A stretch of DNA of 64,000 nucleotides from Pontiellaceae bacterium B12227 (GTDB lineage: Bacteria > Verrucomicrobiota > Kiritimatiellia > Kiritimatiellales > Pontiellaceae): positions 124,001 through 188,000 of the forward strand of contig JAROAZ010000007.1 of NCBI GenBank assembly GCA_029432775.1, in the 5' to 3' direction. This document shows positions 15,129-25,131 of the stretch, one piece after another (positions within the stretch are counted from its first letter, which is position 1; the number at the start of each line of letters is the position of its first letter). The translations under genes and the position numbers were made by a program. The notes under the pieces are model-generated. The model was not told the DNA's origin, searched no databases, and worked only from the letters and a program-made list of their open reading frames with translations.

Positions 15129-16547
15129 TTAGATCTCATCCATGGAAGTTCTGCGGCCGACACTTACAAATCGGCTCACGAGCGCTTTGATGAGAATCTT
15201 GAGATCTTCAAACAAGGAGCGGATGTGGGCATACCAAAGAGAATCGACCAGTGGGTCTGAATCGAGATTGTAGTCCTGATAGCAGAAAGCTCCGGGATAG
15301 TAGTGCGGTATTTGCTTGATGATATTATCGTCCTGAGGATGACGCATGGGCGGTTGCCCGCAGAGAAACAGTCGGCCGCGAAGCGCAAGCAGAATGCGTG
15401 GAAAACGGTCCAGCGAGAAGGCGCGGAACACACGATACAAAATAGATTTTACATCCTTCAGCTTTCGGAAAACCGGCAGCGAAATATATCCGGTGTAGGG
15501 ATCATGAAACTGATCCTTGGTAAATTTGGCTACGCCGGTGATGCGAATCAGAGGATACAGCAAGAGAAACGGGACGACTTGTACCGAAGCGATGACCAAA
15601 GCCACACACCAGAGAATTATATATCGAACCAGATCTTCCGTCCGCATATCAGGACGGTTGCGGGCCACCAGCCAGGAATCGTCGATCTGAATGGCGGTCC
15701 CATCGGACGGATCAATGACCCGGTTCCCCGACACAATCTTATTGCGGATCTCCAGATTGCGGCCGATGTAGGTATCGTCAAGAATCAGGCAGTTGCTCAG
15801 TTCGCTGTAGGTATCCACAATCACATGGTTTGCCACCACGGCATTCGGCCCTACTGTCGTCATGGCTCCGAACCGGCAGTCGTCTCCAATCAGAATCGGC
15901 GCTTTGAGCTGGCTTGAAGGCGGTGTCCGCACGTTGAACCCGATGGAGCTCCCGTCGGTTCCCGAGAAACCGGCCGTGACGTATCGCGAAAACTCACCGG
16001 AAACCATCTTCATATTCAACTCATAATAATCGCCGATGGATTTAATGATATACGGGTGAATATGAACCTCTTCCAGACCGCGATTATCCGCACCGCAATC
16101 CGTAAGGAGCTCTCCGAGTTCTTCCGCGTTTTTCCCATAGATGAAAAAAGGCGTTGAACCTCCGTCATGACAACAGGTTTGCAAACTGGAATACCCATCG
16201 GGCCGGAACCCCTGCCGTTTCCGCATAAAGAAAGGTCCGCCGAAGAACAGCAGTCCGTTTTTCCAATAATTGGAAATTGATTTAAGATAGTCCACTGCGG
16301 TTTCGTTACTGCGCGAAAAAACATATTCAACGACCACATTCCACCGGTCGCCGGAGGCGATATAGTCCTCCACCTCCTTGGCACCTTCACCAAGAATGAC
16401 ATGCACCGACCGCACCCCGAATCCCGTGCAGGCTTCCAGCCAATAGTCGAGCATCGGACGATTTGCCACTGGCAGCAGAGCCCAGGGCATATCCCCCATT
16501 GTCTCAGCCCAATCACAGGCAGTTGATGTATCCAGGACAGCAATCAT
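15129..16547 (-). CDS. nucleotidyltransferase-like / left-handed beta-helix protein with degenerate sugar-transferase tail (locus A)
   Basis: 472 residues. Residues about 1-140 resemble sugar-nucleotidyltransferases ('LLPVANRPMLDYWLEAC'), but the usual G-G-x-G-T-R nucleotide loop before it is absent. Residues about 215-290 are hexapeptide left-handed beta-helix turns ('PILIGDDCRFGAMTTVGPNA'). Two hydrophobic segments (about 313-340) come next. The tail (about 350-470) aligns by eye with bacterial sugar transferases, yet the catalytic Asp-Glu is Asp-Arg ('FSLDRFP' against 'FSLDELP' in the next-door true enzyme). It is probably a non-catalytic partner or scaffold. It is paralogous to the N-terminal 500 residues of the protein at 28534-30480. 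Fourth gene of locus A, 17 bases after the STAS gene. Contains a palindrome at 16261-16275. Confidence 0.7.
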   Translation of the reverse strand: MIAVLDTSTACDWAETMGDMPWALLPVANRPMLDYWLEACTGFGVRSVHVILGEGAKEVEDYIASGDRWNVVVEYVFSRSNETAVDYLKSISNYWKNGLLFFGGPFFMRKRQGFRPDGYSSLQTCCHDGGSTPFFIYGKNAEELGELLTDCGADNRGLEEVHIHPYIIKSIGDYYELNMKMVSGEFSRYVTAGFSGTDGSSIGFNVRTPPSSQLKAPILIGDDCRFGAMTTVGPNAVVANHVIVDTYSELSNCLILDDTYIGRNLEIRNKIVSGNRVIDPSDGTAIQIDDSWLVARNRPDMRTEDLVRYIILWCVALVIASVQVVPFLLLYPLIRITGVAKFTKDQFHDPYTGYISLPVFRKLKDVKSILYRVFRAFSLDRFPRILLALRGRLFLCGQPPMRHPQDDNIIKQIPHYYPGAFCYQDYNLDSDPLVDSLWYAHIRSLFEDLKILIKALVSRFVSVGRRTSMDEI

Positions 16548-16564
16548 GAATTAAAGCGAATCGT

Positions 16565-16906
16565 TTATTCAAACCCCTTAATGGCATCTTCGACGGTTTC
16601 ATAAATTTCAAAAACCTTATAGGCCCGTGTTATTTCGAACACCATCCGCGGTTTTTTCTGCAGGTTGGCAATCTTCATATCGCCTCCGTGCTCGCTGATC
16701 CGTTTGAGTACGGCAATGAGCGTACCCAGGCCGGCCGAATCCATAAAATCTACCTTTTCGAGATCAATGACATAGTTTTTCACCCCCGGCTCGGCTTCCT
16801 GCCAGCTTGAAAGCTGATCACGAAACAGATCGACCGTTGCGGCCGTAAGGGCTTTGCTCAACTGCACGACTCCGACTTCGTCAACTTTGGAACAGTTAAC
16901 TAACAT
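16565..16906 (-). CDS. STAS-domain anti-anti-sigma-type switch protein (locus A)
   Basis: 113 residues, a stand-alone STAS domain of the SpoIIAA/RsbV type. The phospho-acceptor site is kept in 'FMDSAGLGTLIA': the Ser directly after Asp corresponds to Ser58 of SpoIIAA and Ser56 of RsbV. In partner switching a HATPase kinase phosphorylates this Ser and a PP2C phosphatase removes it. Both activities could be supplied by the REC-PP2C-HATPase protein two genes upstream. AGGAG lies 8 bases before the ATG. Flanked by a true sugar transferase and a nucleotidyltransferase-like protein, so its output is probably polysaccharide synthesis rather than a sigma factor; none is encoded nearby. Confidence 0.9.
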   Translation of the reverse strand: MLVNCSKVDEVGVVQLSKALTAATVDLFRDQLSSWQEAEPGVKNYVIDLEKVDFMDSAGLGTLIAVLKRISEHGGDMKIANLQKKPRMVFEITRAYKVFEIYETVEDAIKGFE

Positions 16907-16915
16907 TATCTTCTC

Positions 16916-17650
16916 CTAATAGGCCCCGCGGCCGAACAGGACCGCCGGAATGGTTTTCAACATGATTACAATATCTTTAAACAGGCTTTGACTTTGAATA
17001 TATTGCATATCCAGACCGACCTGCTCATTAAACGGGATATCCGAACGTCCGCGGATCTGCCACAAGCACGTCAGGCCAGGTTTGACATGTAACCGTTTGC
17101 GTTCAGACAGAGTATAGGCTTTCACTTCTTCCGGAAGCGGAGGGCGCGGCCCGACAACCGAAAGGTCGCCGGTTAGAACATTAAAAAACTGAGGCAGTTC
17201 ATCGAGACTGAACCGGCGCAGAAAGCCACCGCACCGGAGCAGACGGGGATCCTTCTTCATCTTGAAGATAACACCATCTTCAGATTCATTCTGCTCTTCC
17301 AGCTGCTCTCGCAGTTCGTCTGCATTGCGCACCATGGAACGGAACTTATAGAACCGGAATTCCCGCCCGTTTAAACCCACCCTCTTCTGCATATAAATGA
17401 CCGGAAAGCCGTCTTCAATCAGAATGCTCAATGCCACAACAAGAAACAGGGGCAACAGTAAGATGATAGAAGTCAGGCTGACCGCGATATCTACGAACCG
17501 CTTTAATACAAGCAGACTACGCAGCATGCCTTCCCAGAAAACCAGGCGTGAACGCTGTTTCCACTTCAGGATGTGCACATCTGCCTTCGTTACCGGAATA
17601 TCCATTCGGTTAAACAGTTCCCGACGAGCTCTATACACAGGGCGTTCCAT
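16916..17650 (-). CDS. polyprenyl-phosphate sugar-1-phosphate transferase (locus A)
   Basis: 244 residues, the short monotopic phosphoglycosyl transferase type (PglC/WbaP C-terminal core). It loads the first sugar phosphate onto undecaprenyl phosphate at the inner membrane. Seen: the re-entrant helix with 'KRFVDIAVSLTSIILLLPLF' (about 50-70), 'RVGLNGREFRFYKFRSM', the catalytic Asp-Glu in 'FSLDELPQFFNVL', 'VVGPRPPLPEEV' and 'KPGLTCLWQIRGR'. It ends 'AVLFGRGAY', as does its paralogue at 27795-28532 ('AVLTGKGAY'). The ATG follows the stop of the upstream regulator with no gap, so its dose is coupled to the regulator. Confidence 0.93.
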   Translation of the reverse strand: MERPVYRARRELFNRMDIPVTKADVHILKWKQRSRLVFWEGMLRSLLVLKRFVDIAVSLTSIILLLPLFLVVALSILIEDGFPVIYMQKRVGLNGREFRFYKFRSMVRNADELREQLEEQNESEDGVIFKMKKDPRLLRCGGFLRRFSLDELPQFFNVLTGDLSVVGPRPPLPEEVKAYTLSERKRLHVKPGLTCLWQIRGRSDIPFNEQVGLDMQYIQSQSLFKDIVIMLKTIPAVLFGRGAY

Positions 17651-19288
17651 TTAGTCCCGCTCCTCATCCACAATGGTGCAGTAGGTCAGGTTCTGCTTCT
17701 GAACCCGATAGCGTTCAATCCGTTCCGTGATGGTATGCGTAATGGCCAATCCCCGGCCGCGCTCTCCCATATACGTTTCATCCAGCTCGCGGTTAAGCGC
17801 TTCTTCCAGATCCCACTCTTTGCCTTCATCGCGCAGGACGACCTGACATACATTTCCATCCACACGAATCTGCAGCCAGAAAGAATCTTTTTCAGCCAAA
17901 CCACCATGATCCACCAGATTGGCTCCAAGCTCCATAACCAACAGTCGAAGCATGGCGGCTGTATCCGGGGAGATGCCCTGCGAAATGATCGCACTCTCTG
18001 CCTGTCGTGCCGTATCGGATACCAGATAAATATTCCGAGGCACCGTTTGTTCCAATACAATTTTACCGGGATCCAGCATCTGAATGGATATGGCCGTGCA
18101 GTCGTCAGCTGCAATATCATAGCCCTGCGCATCCAGTTCATTCAGCAATTTGACCGCTTTATTCGGAGCATCCGGCTGATGCACCACCTCACGGTAAACG
18201 GTTTCCATATGGTTCCCGCATTCCTCGTTGCTATCGCGATGCCGCGCTTCAACCAGCCCATCGGTGTACAGCAGCAGATATGAATTCCCCTCATCCTTGA
18301 GTACCACTTCATCCAGTTCAGAATACGGGCGCTCAGCCCCGAAGGGGAAACCAATGGGCGCGCCACCCTTTTGGTTAAAGCGGGAGAGATCCATCACCTT
18401 CCCGTCATCAATCAGAATCGGGTTCGGATGACCGCAGTTCATACATCGCCATTCCAGAGTATCAGGGTTATGCACGGCCATAAACATGGTCGCATAGTAC
18501 GAAGGATTATCAATTCGTCGGCGGAACACCACATTGAGCGCATTGCAGATTTCAGCTGGTCCCCTGTCCGCGTATCGATGAATCATTTCGCTGGCCGTTG
18601 CCTTCAACAAAGAAGAAATCATGGCCGGAGCCACTCCATGCCCGGAAACATCAGCCACATAGATCACATGCCGCCCATCGGGCAGCGCAATGATATCGAA
18701 GGCATCACCTCCGACATCCATACAGGGACGATATGCGCTACGAACTTCAAACCGACGCGAAAAATGCGGAATATCGGAAAAAAGGGACCGCTGAATCGAA
18801 CCGGCCAGCTCAAGATCCCGGGAAACCCGGTTATTCCACACCGTTAATTCGTCGTTACTTTTCTTGAGAGCCAGCGCATTACCCACGCGCAACACCAGTT
18901 CCCGCGGGTTGAACGGTTTTCGGATGTAATCCATGGCCCCGAGTTCGAATCCGGTCTCAATGTCTTCGATCTTCGATTTAGCCGTTACCATGATAACCGG
19001 AATTCCTGCCGTACGCGGCTCGCTCCGCAACTTGTCGCAGAGCTCAAAGCCATCCATATCCGGCATAATGACATCCACAAGAATCAAGTCAGGAACCTTG
19101 CTGGCGGCCAGCATCATTCCGGTGAGTCCATCATCGGCATCAAATACTTCGCACCCGCGAGCTTCGAGCAGTTTGCGTAAATAAAGCCGATTGGGCAACT
19201 CGTCGTCGACCACGAGCACACGACCGGAAAGCGGTTGCACCAACCGGGATGTTGCCTGTTCAGTAATAGGAGGATGGTCAGACGACAT
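17651..19288 (-). CDS. response regulator with PP2C phosphatase and RsbW-like HATPase domains (SypE-like)
   Basis: 545 residues from the ATG after the HPt stop; an ATG 30 bases earlier, overlapping the HPt gene, is possible. Order: receiver domain (about 20-140; 'VLVVDDE', phospho-Asp in 'LILVDVIMPDMDG', Lys in 'VTAKSK'), SpoIIE/RsbU-type PP2C phosphatase (about 180-390; metal Asp in 'DVGGDAFD', 'VADVSGHG', 'LLYTDGLVEAR', 'ADDCTAI'), then an RsbW/SpoIIAB-type HATPase (about 415-540; N-box 'ELGANLVDHG', 'RGRGLAI'). It therefore carries both kinase and phosphatase for a STAS partner under phosphorelay control. Vibrio fischeri SypE has the same three modules in a different order and controls syp polysaccharide through the STAS protein SypA. 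Likely input: the HPt protein upstream. Confidence 0.9.
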   Translation of the reverse strand: MSSDHPPITEQATSRLVQPLSGRVLVVDDELPNRLYLRKLLEARGCEVFDADDGLTGMMLAASKVPDLILVDVIMPDMDGFELCDKLRSEPRTAGIPVIMVTAKSKIEDIETGFELGAMDYIRKPFNPRELVLRVGNALALKKSNDELTVWNNRVSRDLELAGSIQRSLFSDIPHFSRRFEVRSAYRPCMDVGGDAFDIIALPDGRHVIYVADVSGHGVAPAMISSLLKATASEMIHRYADRGPAEICNALNVVFRRRIDNPSYYATMFMAVHNPDTLEWRCMNCGHPNPILIDDGKVMDLSRFNQKGGAPIGFPFGAERPYSELDEVVLKDEGNSYLLLYTDGLVEARHRDSNEECGNHMETVYREVVHQPDAPNKAVKLLNELDAQGYDIAADDCTAISIQMLDPGKIVLEQTVPRNIYLVSDTARQAESAIISQGISPDTAAMLRLLVMELGANLVDHGGLAEKDSFWLQIRVDGNVCQVVLRDEGKEWDLEEALNRELDETYMGERGRGLAITHTITERIERYRVQKQNLTYCTIVDEERD

Positions 19289-19296
19289 GCTGCAGA

Positions 19297-19647
19297 TTAC
19301 CCAAGGGTTTTTATCCATTCAGCGAGGCCTGAAATCAACGGATCGGCATCGCCCAGACGATCTTCTTTGGCCGTATTTTCAATTTCGAGCCCGAGAACGG
19401 AAATTTCGGGCAGTCCAATGGTTCCGCCCATGCCTTTGATAGAGTGAGCGGCCATGCGCACCATCTCCATATCATTTTCCTCGCGCCCCTGCTGAAGCTC
19501 CCCCGACAGCCGGACCAGTTCTTCAATAAACACTTCTATCAGTTCATCATCCACCTCATCGGTATCGACAACAAATTGGTTTTTTCTGGCTTCGAGTTCG
19601 GGAATCAGTGCCGCCACCCATTCCGTGTTACCGGGTATATTTGCCAT
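19297..19647 (-). CDS. HPt phosphotransfer protein
   Basis: 116 residues from the ATG with GGAG 7 bases upstream; an in-frame start 33 bases earlier is less likely. A four-helix HPt domain with the phospho-accepting His in 'AAHSIKGMGGTIGLPEIS' (about residues 60-77). It probably passes phosphate from an unlinked hybrid histidine kinase to the receiver domain of the next gene; no histidine kinase is in the window. First gene of locus A, with a promoter-like pair about 40 bases upstream. Confidence 0.9.
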   Translation of the reverse strand: MANIPGNTEWVAALIPELEARKNQFVVDTDEVDDELIEVFIEELVRLSGELQQGREENDMEMVRMAAHSIKGMGGTIGLPEISVLGLEIENTAKEDRLGDADPLISGLAEWIKTLG

Positions 19648-19687
19648 AATTTTCTCCATGCAACTCAGGTCGTATAACAACCTTCAA

Positions 19688-19715
19688 ATCATAGCATTCT
19701 TAAAGGTGGAGGCAA
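19688..19715 (-). promoter_or_regulatory. probable promoter of the locus A operon
   Basis: On the minus strand TTGCCT (19715-19710), 16 bases, TATGAT (19693-19688), ending about 40 bases before the HPt start. Confidence 0.45.
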
Positions 19716-19727
19716 ATCCGCATTAGA

Positions 19728-20981
19728 TCATTTTACAGAGTTTGGAAGATCAAACTGCTTTCGGGCCATCGGAGCACTTTCAACAGCGGCCTCAATACCG
19801 ATATCCGCCTGATTCACCTGATCTCCGAACTTCTGCTCCAGCCATTTCAGGCAACGGCGATAAATACCATCGTAGTCCGTTCGCGAGGTTTCCATATCGG
19901 TTACGAGATCAAATGAAACCTTAAACGGTACGGATTCGCCTTCGGCCCGCAAATCATGCACCTCAACCAGCCCCGATTCCTGTTCAACATACTCATGAAT
20001 GACCCGGCTCAGTTCTTCAAAGAAGGGATGTGATCGATCCACCGGATCCAGATGGGCCAATGCGCGCCAGTGGAAATCCTTTTCAACCGCGGCCTCAGCC
20101 TCTTCGGAAATCAGATGTGCATCAACCAGGCTCATCTTTGCATCCACCTCGATATGGAACGAAACCATCTTCACGTCGCCATAGTGATGAACCATAATCT
20201 CATGAGCGCTCATTACGCCCTCGACCGCCACCACTGCATCATGAATTTGCTGAACAGTCTGCGTATCCGGTTTCTGGCCCAGAAGAATATCGATAGCCTC
20301 CCGGGCATAGGAGATTCCGGTATAAAGAATGAATGCGGCCACACCAATAGCAGTCCAACCATCCACGGCCCCCCAACCCATTTTTGCACTGACTAATGCC
20401 ACGACGACCATGAGCGTGCAGATGATATCAAAAGTATGATTCCACGCATCCGCCTCCAGCACCTGTGACTTCGTCAGGCGGGCCAGTTGCCGGGCAAAAA
20501 CCGCCATCCAGCTCTTCACCGCCACCGTAACGCCCACCGCAACCATCAGCCAGAGCGGCGCTTCAACCGGTTGCGGATTAACCAACCGCATTATGCCCGA
20601 CTTCGCCACTTCAGCTCCGACAATGATCAAAGCAATCGCCAGCACCAGTGTTGCGACAGCCTCAATACGGCCATGTCCGAACGGATGATCCTCATCCCGC
20701 GGCTTTCTCGACCACTGGAATCCCAGCGCAATCACGAGCGAGCTGCCCATATCAGTCAGGTTGTTGGTGGCATCGGCCATCATGGAAACGGAACCGGAAG
20801 CCATGCCCAGCCAGAATTTACCAGCCGCCATCAAGGCACTCATAACTGTACTCACCCACCCGGCCAGCATGCCCAGGCGCGTCCGGTTTTCATGACTGTC
20901 AGCGGGAAGATCCTGCACCACCACCCGCTGCAGCAGGAAGTTCATGATCGGAAACGGTAAACTGTGTTTTTTATCATTCAT
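19728..20981 (-). CDS. CDF-family divalent metal cation transporter
   Basis: 417 residues from the ATG after the terminator; a longer TTG frame would start inside that hairpin. Six membrane segments in the cation diffusion facilitator pattern with metal residues 'MMADATNNLTDM' (His-less D-x3-D type in helix 2), 'DHPFGHGRIEAV', 'LEADAWNHTFDI' (helix 5 D-x3-D/H) and a cytoplasmic C-terminal domain with 'HEIMVHHYGDVKMVSFHIEVD'. An extra 80-100 residues follow the usual domain. Exports Zn, Mn, Fe or similar ions in exchange for protons; the Asn and Asp variants in helix 2 suggest a Mn-type or other non-Zn specificity, but this is inference. Confidence 0.9.
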   Translation of the reverse strand: MNDKKHSLPFPIMNFLLQRVVVQDLPADSHENRTRLGMLAGWVSTVMSALMAAGKFWLGMASGSVSMMADATNNLTDMGSSLVIALGFQWSRKPRDEDHPFGHGRIEAVATLVLAIALIIVGAEVAKSGIMRLVNPQPVEAPLWLMVAVGVTVAVKSWMAVFARQLARLTKSQVLEADAWNHTFDIICTLMVVVALVSAKMGWGAVDGWTAIGVAAFILYTGISYAREAIDILLGQKPDTQTVQQIHDAVVAVEGVMSAHEIMVHHYGDVKMVSFHIEVDAKMSLVDAHLISEEAEAAVEKDFHWRALAHLDPVDRSHPFFEELSRVIHEYVEQESGLVEVHDLRAEGESVPFKVSFDLVTDMETSRTDYDGIYRRCLKWLEQKFGDQVNQADIGIEAAVESAPMARKQFDLPNSVK

Positions 20982-20985
20982 ACAT

Positions 20986-21015
20986 AAAAAGAGGCGTTCC
21001 AATGACTGGAACGCC
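20986..21015 (-). terminator. secDF terminator built on the dispersed palindrome
   Basis: Perfect 9-base-pair stem, 20993-21001 with 21007-21015, 5-base loop, then TCTTTTT on the minus strand. The core 20997-21011 is a copy of TTCCARNNNYTGGAA. It lies 30 bases after the secDF stop. Confidence 0.85.
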
Positions 21016-21045
21016 CCGAAGATAGACTAAATAAGTATTAAAAGT

Positions 21046-23520
21046 CTACTTAACCTTTTCCTCCTTGTGCCACAGCAGAACAACCGGGGTGGCCACAAAG
21101 ATGGATGAGTAGGTACCAACCAGGATACCGATGAACAGCGCCAATGCGAAGTCCTTCACGGCACCGCCACCGAAGACGAGCAGCATAACCACGGTCAACA
21201 AGGTTGTTACCGAAGTCAGCACCGTACGGCTGAGGGTCTGGTTGATGGAGAGGTTGGCGATATCCTTGTAGGACTTGCCTTTCTCCAGCTTAAGATCTTC
21301 ACGAATTCGGTCGAATACCACAATCGTATCGTTCACCGAATAACCGACAATGGTCAACAATGCCGCAATAATCGGCATACTGAGCTCGTTGCCCAGGGCA
21401 CAGTAGATACCAACCGTAATCAGCACGTCATGCGCCAGCGCGGTAATGGCACCCATGGCAAAGGCGAATTCGAAACGAATGGAGATGTAGATAATGATGC
21501 CGATCAACGCGAAGATAATGGCATTCACACCCTTCTTCTTCAGTTCAGCACCAATCTGCGAACCGACACTATCGTTCTTCACATCTTTATATTCGCCGGA
21601 CAGGCCTTTAACCGCCTGAAGCGCCGGCTCCGCTTCTTCGCCGGAAGCACCCACTTTAACTTCGAGGAATTCGGTTCCGTCGAGAGAAGCCTGATAGGCA
21701 ATATTTGCTGAACCGAATCCGGCAGCGCCCAGCGCCGAACGAACCACTTCAATATCCTGCTTCTGTTCGAATTCGAAGGTGATGACTGAACCGCCGGTGA
21801 AGTCTACACCGAAGTTGGCATCGCCTTTCTTCATGAACATACCCCAGGAGAGAACAATGATAACCAGCGAAATAATCGCAGCCACTTTACGTCCGCCCAG
21901 GAAGTTAAAGTTGGCATTCTGCAGGAACGGCATCGACATCATCTTAACGGACTTGAGCATATTGCTGTCGGCCAGTGTGTTGAAGAACAGGCGGGTCATC
22001 ACCAGCACGATGAACATGCTGATCAGAATACCGGCGCTCAATGTGACTGCAAAACCGCGAATCGGACCGGAACCCTGCCAGAACAGAATAATAGCCGTCA
22101 GCAGGGTGGTTACGTTGGCATCAAGAATGGTACTGAACGCTTTGTTGTAACCGGCGTTGATGGAACCGCCGATCGATTTGCCGACTTTCCACTCTTCACG
22201 CATACGTTCAAAGATCAGTACGTTGGCGTCAACGGCCATACCTACGGTCAGTACGATACCGGCAATACCATAAAGGGTAAGGGTCGGCAGGCTGACGGCG
22301 GAACCTTCCAGCGAACCGGAGATAACCCCGAGGAATCCGGCCGAAACCACCATACCGACCGGCAGGAGAATCAGGACGAAGACCAGCGAGAGGTTGGCAA
22401 TCAGGCCGGGCACCATGTAGTAGAGCGCCATGAACAGCAGAACCGCAATACCACCATACAGGATAGCCTTCACACCACTGTCGATCGAGTCCTGACCGAG
22501 CGTCGGAGCAACCGTACGTTCTTCAACAATTTTCACGCGGCCCGGTAGCGCACCGGCACGCAGTACGTTTACCAGTCGGCGGGCTTCAGTTACGGAAAAG
22601 TTTCCGGAGATCTCGGCACGGCCGCTCCAGATGGCCTCATTAATACGCGGCGCTGAATAGAGCGTGTCGTCCAGGATAATGGCCAGACGGGAATAGGTGC
22701 CGTCTTCTTTCGGGCTCATCTTCTCCGTCACACGGCCGAAGGATTTTTTGCCTTCAGAATTAAACTCCAGCGAGATGCTCGGCAGACCGGTCATTTGATC
22801 ATAGGACACAAAGGCATCCTTGATCGTGTCCCCGCCCAGCTGGCGGCGACGCTCGATGTATTCCGGACGGTAAACCGTGGAACCATCTTTCAGCTTGTCG
22901 CTCATGAGCATGAAATCGGCATGCTGACCACCGAAGCTTTTCAGACGCTCGCGGAAGGCGCGGTCGAGCTGATCATCGGTCAGAGCAGAGCGATCGCGGA
23001 TATAGAACGGACCGGAACCATCCTGCCCGGCCATTTTGTAGCCCATCGGAACTTTGCCCGTCTGAACAAGCTCAGCCACCCAGGCCGCACTGTCCTGATG
23101 CACCGCTTTAAAGTTCAGTACGGCATCGGCGGAAAGCTGTGCTTTTGCTTCGGCACGAGTTTCAGCATCGGCACCCGGCAGACGAACCACGATACGGGCT
23201 TCACCTTCCGGATAAATTTCCGGCTCGGAAGTACCCAGCACGTCGATACGGTTGCGAATGACTTCCACCGCAATTTCCTGAACATTTTTGATTTCGTCTT
23301 TCAGCGCGGTGGCGCTGATGTCCTCGATACTGCTGATCTCTTCGTCGCCTTCGACCATTTTCTTGGCCACATCCTCGGCATCGACTTCAACCACAAAACT
23401 CGATCCACCCTTAAGGTCGAGACCGAGTTTAATTTTCTGATCCAGCGGAGTAACGAGAGCGAAAGACCAAATTACCAGCAGAGCCAGCAACAGCCACTTC
23501 CAAAGTTTATTTTTATCCAT
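21046..23520 (-). CDS. secDF: protein translocase subunit SecDF (fusion)
   Basis: 824 residues, a natural SecD-SecF fusion with 12 membrane segments. SecDF uses the proton gradient to pull proteins through SecYEG. SecD half (about 1-500): 'LGLDLKGGSSFVVEVD' (conserved D-L-x-G-G), the large P1 periplasmic domain and 'TVGMAVDANVLIFERMREE'. SecF half (about 510-820): 'GVDFTGGSVITFEF', 'TIVGYSVNDTIVVFDRIRE' and 'SRTVLTSVTTLLTVV'. The order yajC-secDF downstream of tgt is the usual bacterial one. Ends in a palindrome-based terminator. Confidence 0.97.
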   Translation of the reverse strand: MDKNKLWKWLLLALLVIWSFALVTPLDQKIKLGLDLKGGSSFVVEVDAEDVAKKMVEGDEEISSIEDISATALKDEIKNVQEIAVEVIRNRIDVLGTSEPEIYPEGEARIVVRLPGADAETRAEAKAQLSADAVLNFKAVHQDSAAWVAELVQTGKVPMGYKMAGQDGSGPFYIRDRSALTDDQLDRAFRERLKSFGGQHADFMLMSDKLKDGSTVYRPEYIERRRQLGGDTIKDAFVSYDQMTGLPSISLEFNSEGKKSFGRVTEKMSPKEDGTYSRLAIILDDTLYSAPRINEAIWSGRAEISGNFSVTEARRLVNVLRAGALPGRVKIVEERTVAPTLGQDSIDSGVKAILYGGIAVLLFMALYYMVPGLIANLSLVFVLILLPVGMVVSAGFLGVISGSLEGSAVSLPTLTLYGIAGIVLTVGMAVDANVLIFERMREEWKVGKSIGGSINAGYNKAFSTILDANVTTLLTAIILFWQGSGPIRGFAVTLSAGILISMFIVLVMTRLFFNTLADSNMLKSVKMMSMPFLQNANFNFLGGRKVAAIISLVIIVLSWGMFMKKGDANFGVDFTGGSVITFEFEQKQDIEVVRSALGAAGFGSANIAYQASLDGTEFLEVKVGASGEEAEPALQAVKGLSGEYKDVKNDSVGSQIGAELKKKGVNAIIFALIGIIIYISIRFEFAFAMGAITALAHDVLITVGIYCALGNELSMPIIAALLTIVGYSVNDTIVVFDRIREDLKLEKGKSYKDIANLSINQTLSRTVLTSVTTLLTVVMLLVFGGGAVKDFALALFIGILVGTYSSIFVATPVVLLWHKEEKVK

Positions 23521-23535
23521 TACAGCAAACCTTTC

Positions 23536-23883
23536 TTACTTGGACGGTTCTAAGTCGTTGGGTGTTTCACCTTTTTCCAATACCTGGGAAATGGCGGCAC
23601 GAACACATTCGATCTTCGTATTGTCAGCAATACGAACAATCAGTGTGCTTTCTTTAACATTAACCACTTCACCGATGATTCCACTGGTGAGCAATACCCG
23701 CTCGCCACTTTTCACGGCATTAATCATGGCCTTGCGTTCTTTTTCGCGGCGCTTCTGCGGACGGATCATCATAAAATACATGATCCCGAACAGGATAACC
23801 ATCATGATGGGAAACTGCAGCGGGGATCCGCCCGGGGCGGCCGCTGGTGCAGCTTCTGCAATGGTAAGTGGCAGTAAGTTCAT
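23536..23883 (-). CDS. yajC: preprotein translocase accessory subunit YajC
   Basis: 115 residues. One membrane segment (about 21-40) followed by 'MMIRPQKRREKERKAM' and the small beta domain 'KSGERVLLTSGIIGEVVNV', the family's hallmark. Associates with SecDF at the inner membrane. 15 bases upstream of secDF and 1 base after tgt, so the three genes form one transcript. Confidence 0.95.
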   Translation of the reverse strand: MNLLPLTIAEAAPAAAPGGSPLQFPIMMVILFGIMYFMMIRPQKRREKERKAMINAVKSGERVLLTSGIIGEVVNVKESTLIVRIADNTKIECVRAAISQVLEKGETPNDLEPSK

Positions 23884-23884
23884 T

Positions 23885-25114
<1,230 letters not shown>

Positions 25115-25131
25115 CTATTCACCGGTGTCTA

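Noticed and set aside
16565..16906. Idea that the locus A STAS protein lost its phosphorylation site (Asp-Ser-Ala-Gly)
   Set aside because: In SpoIIAA and RsbV the phosphorylated residue is the Ser directly after Asp, which is kept in all three STAS proteins here.
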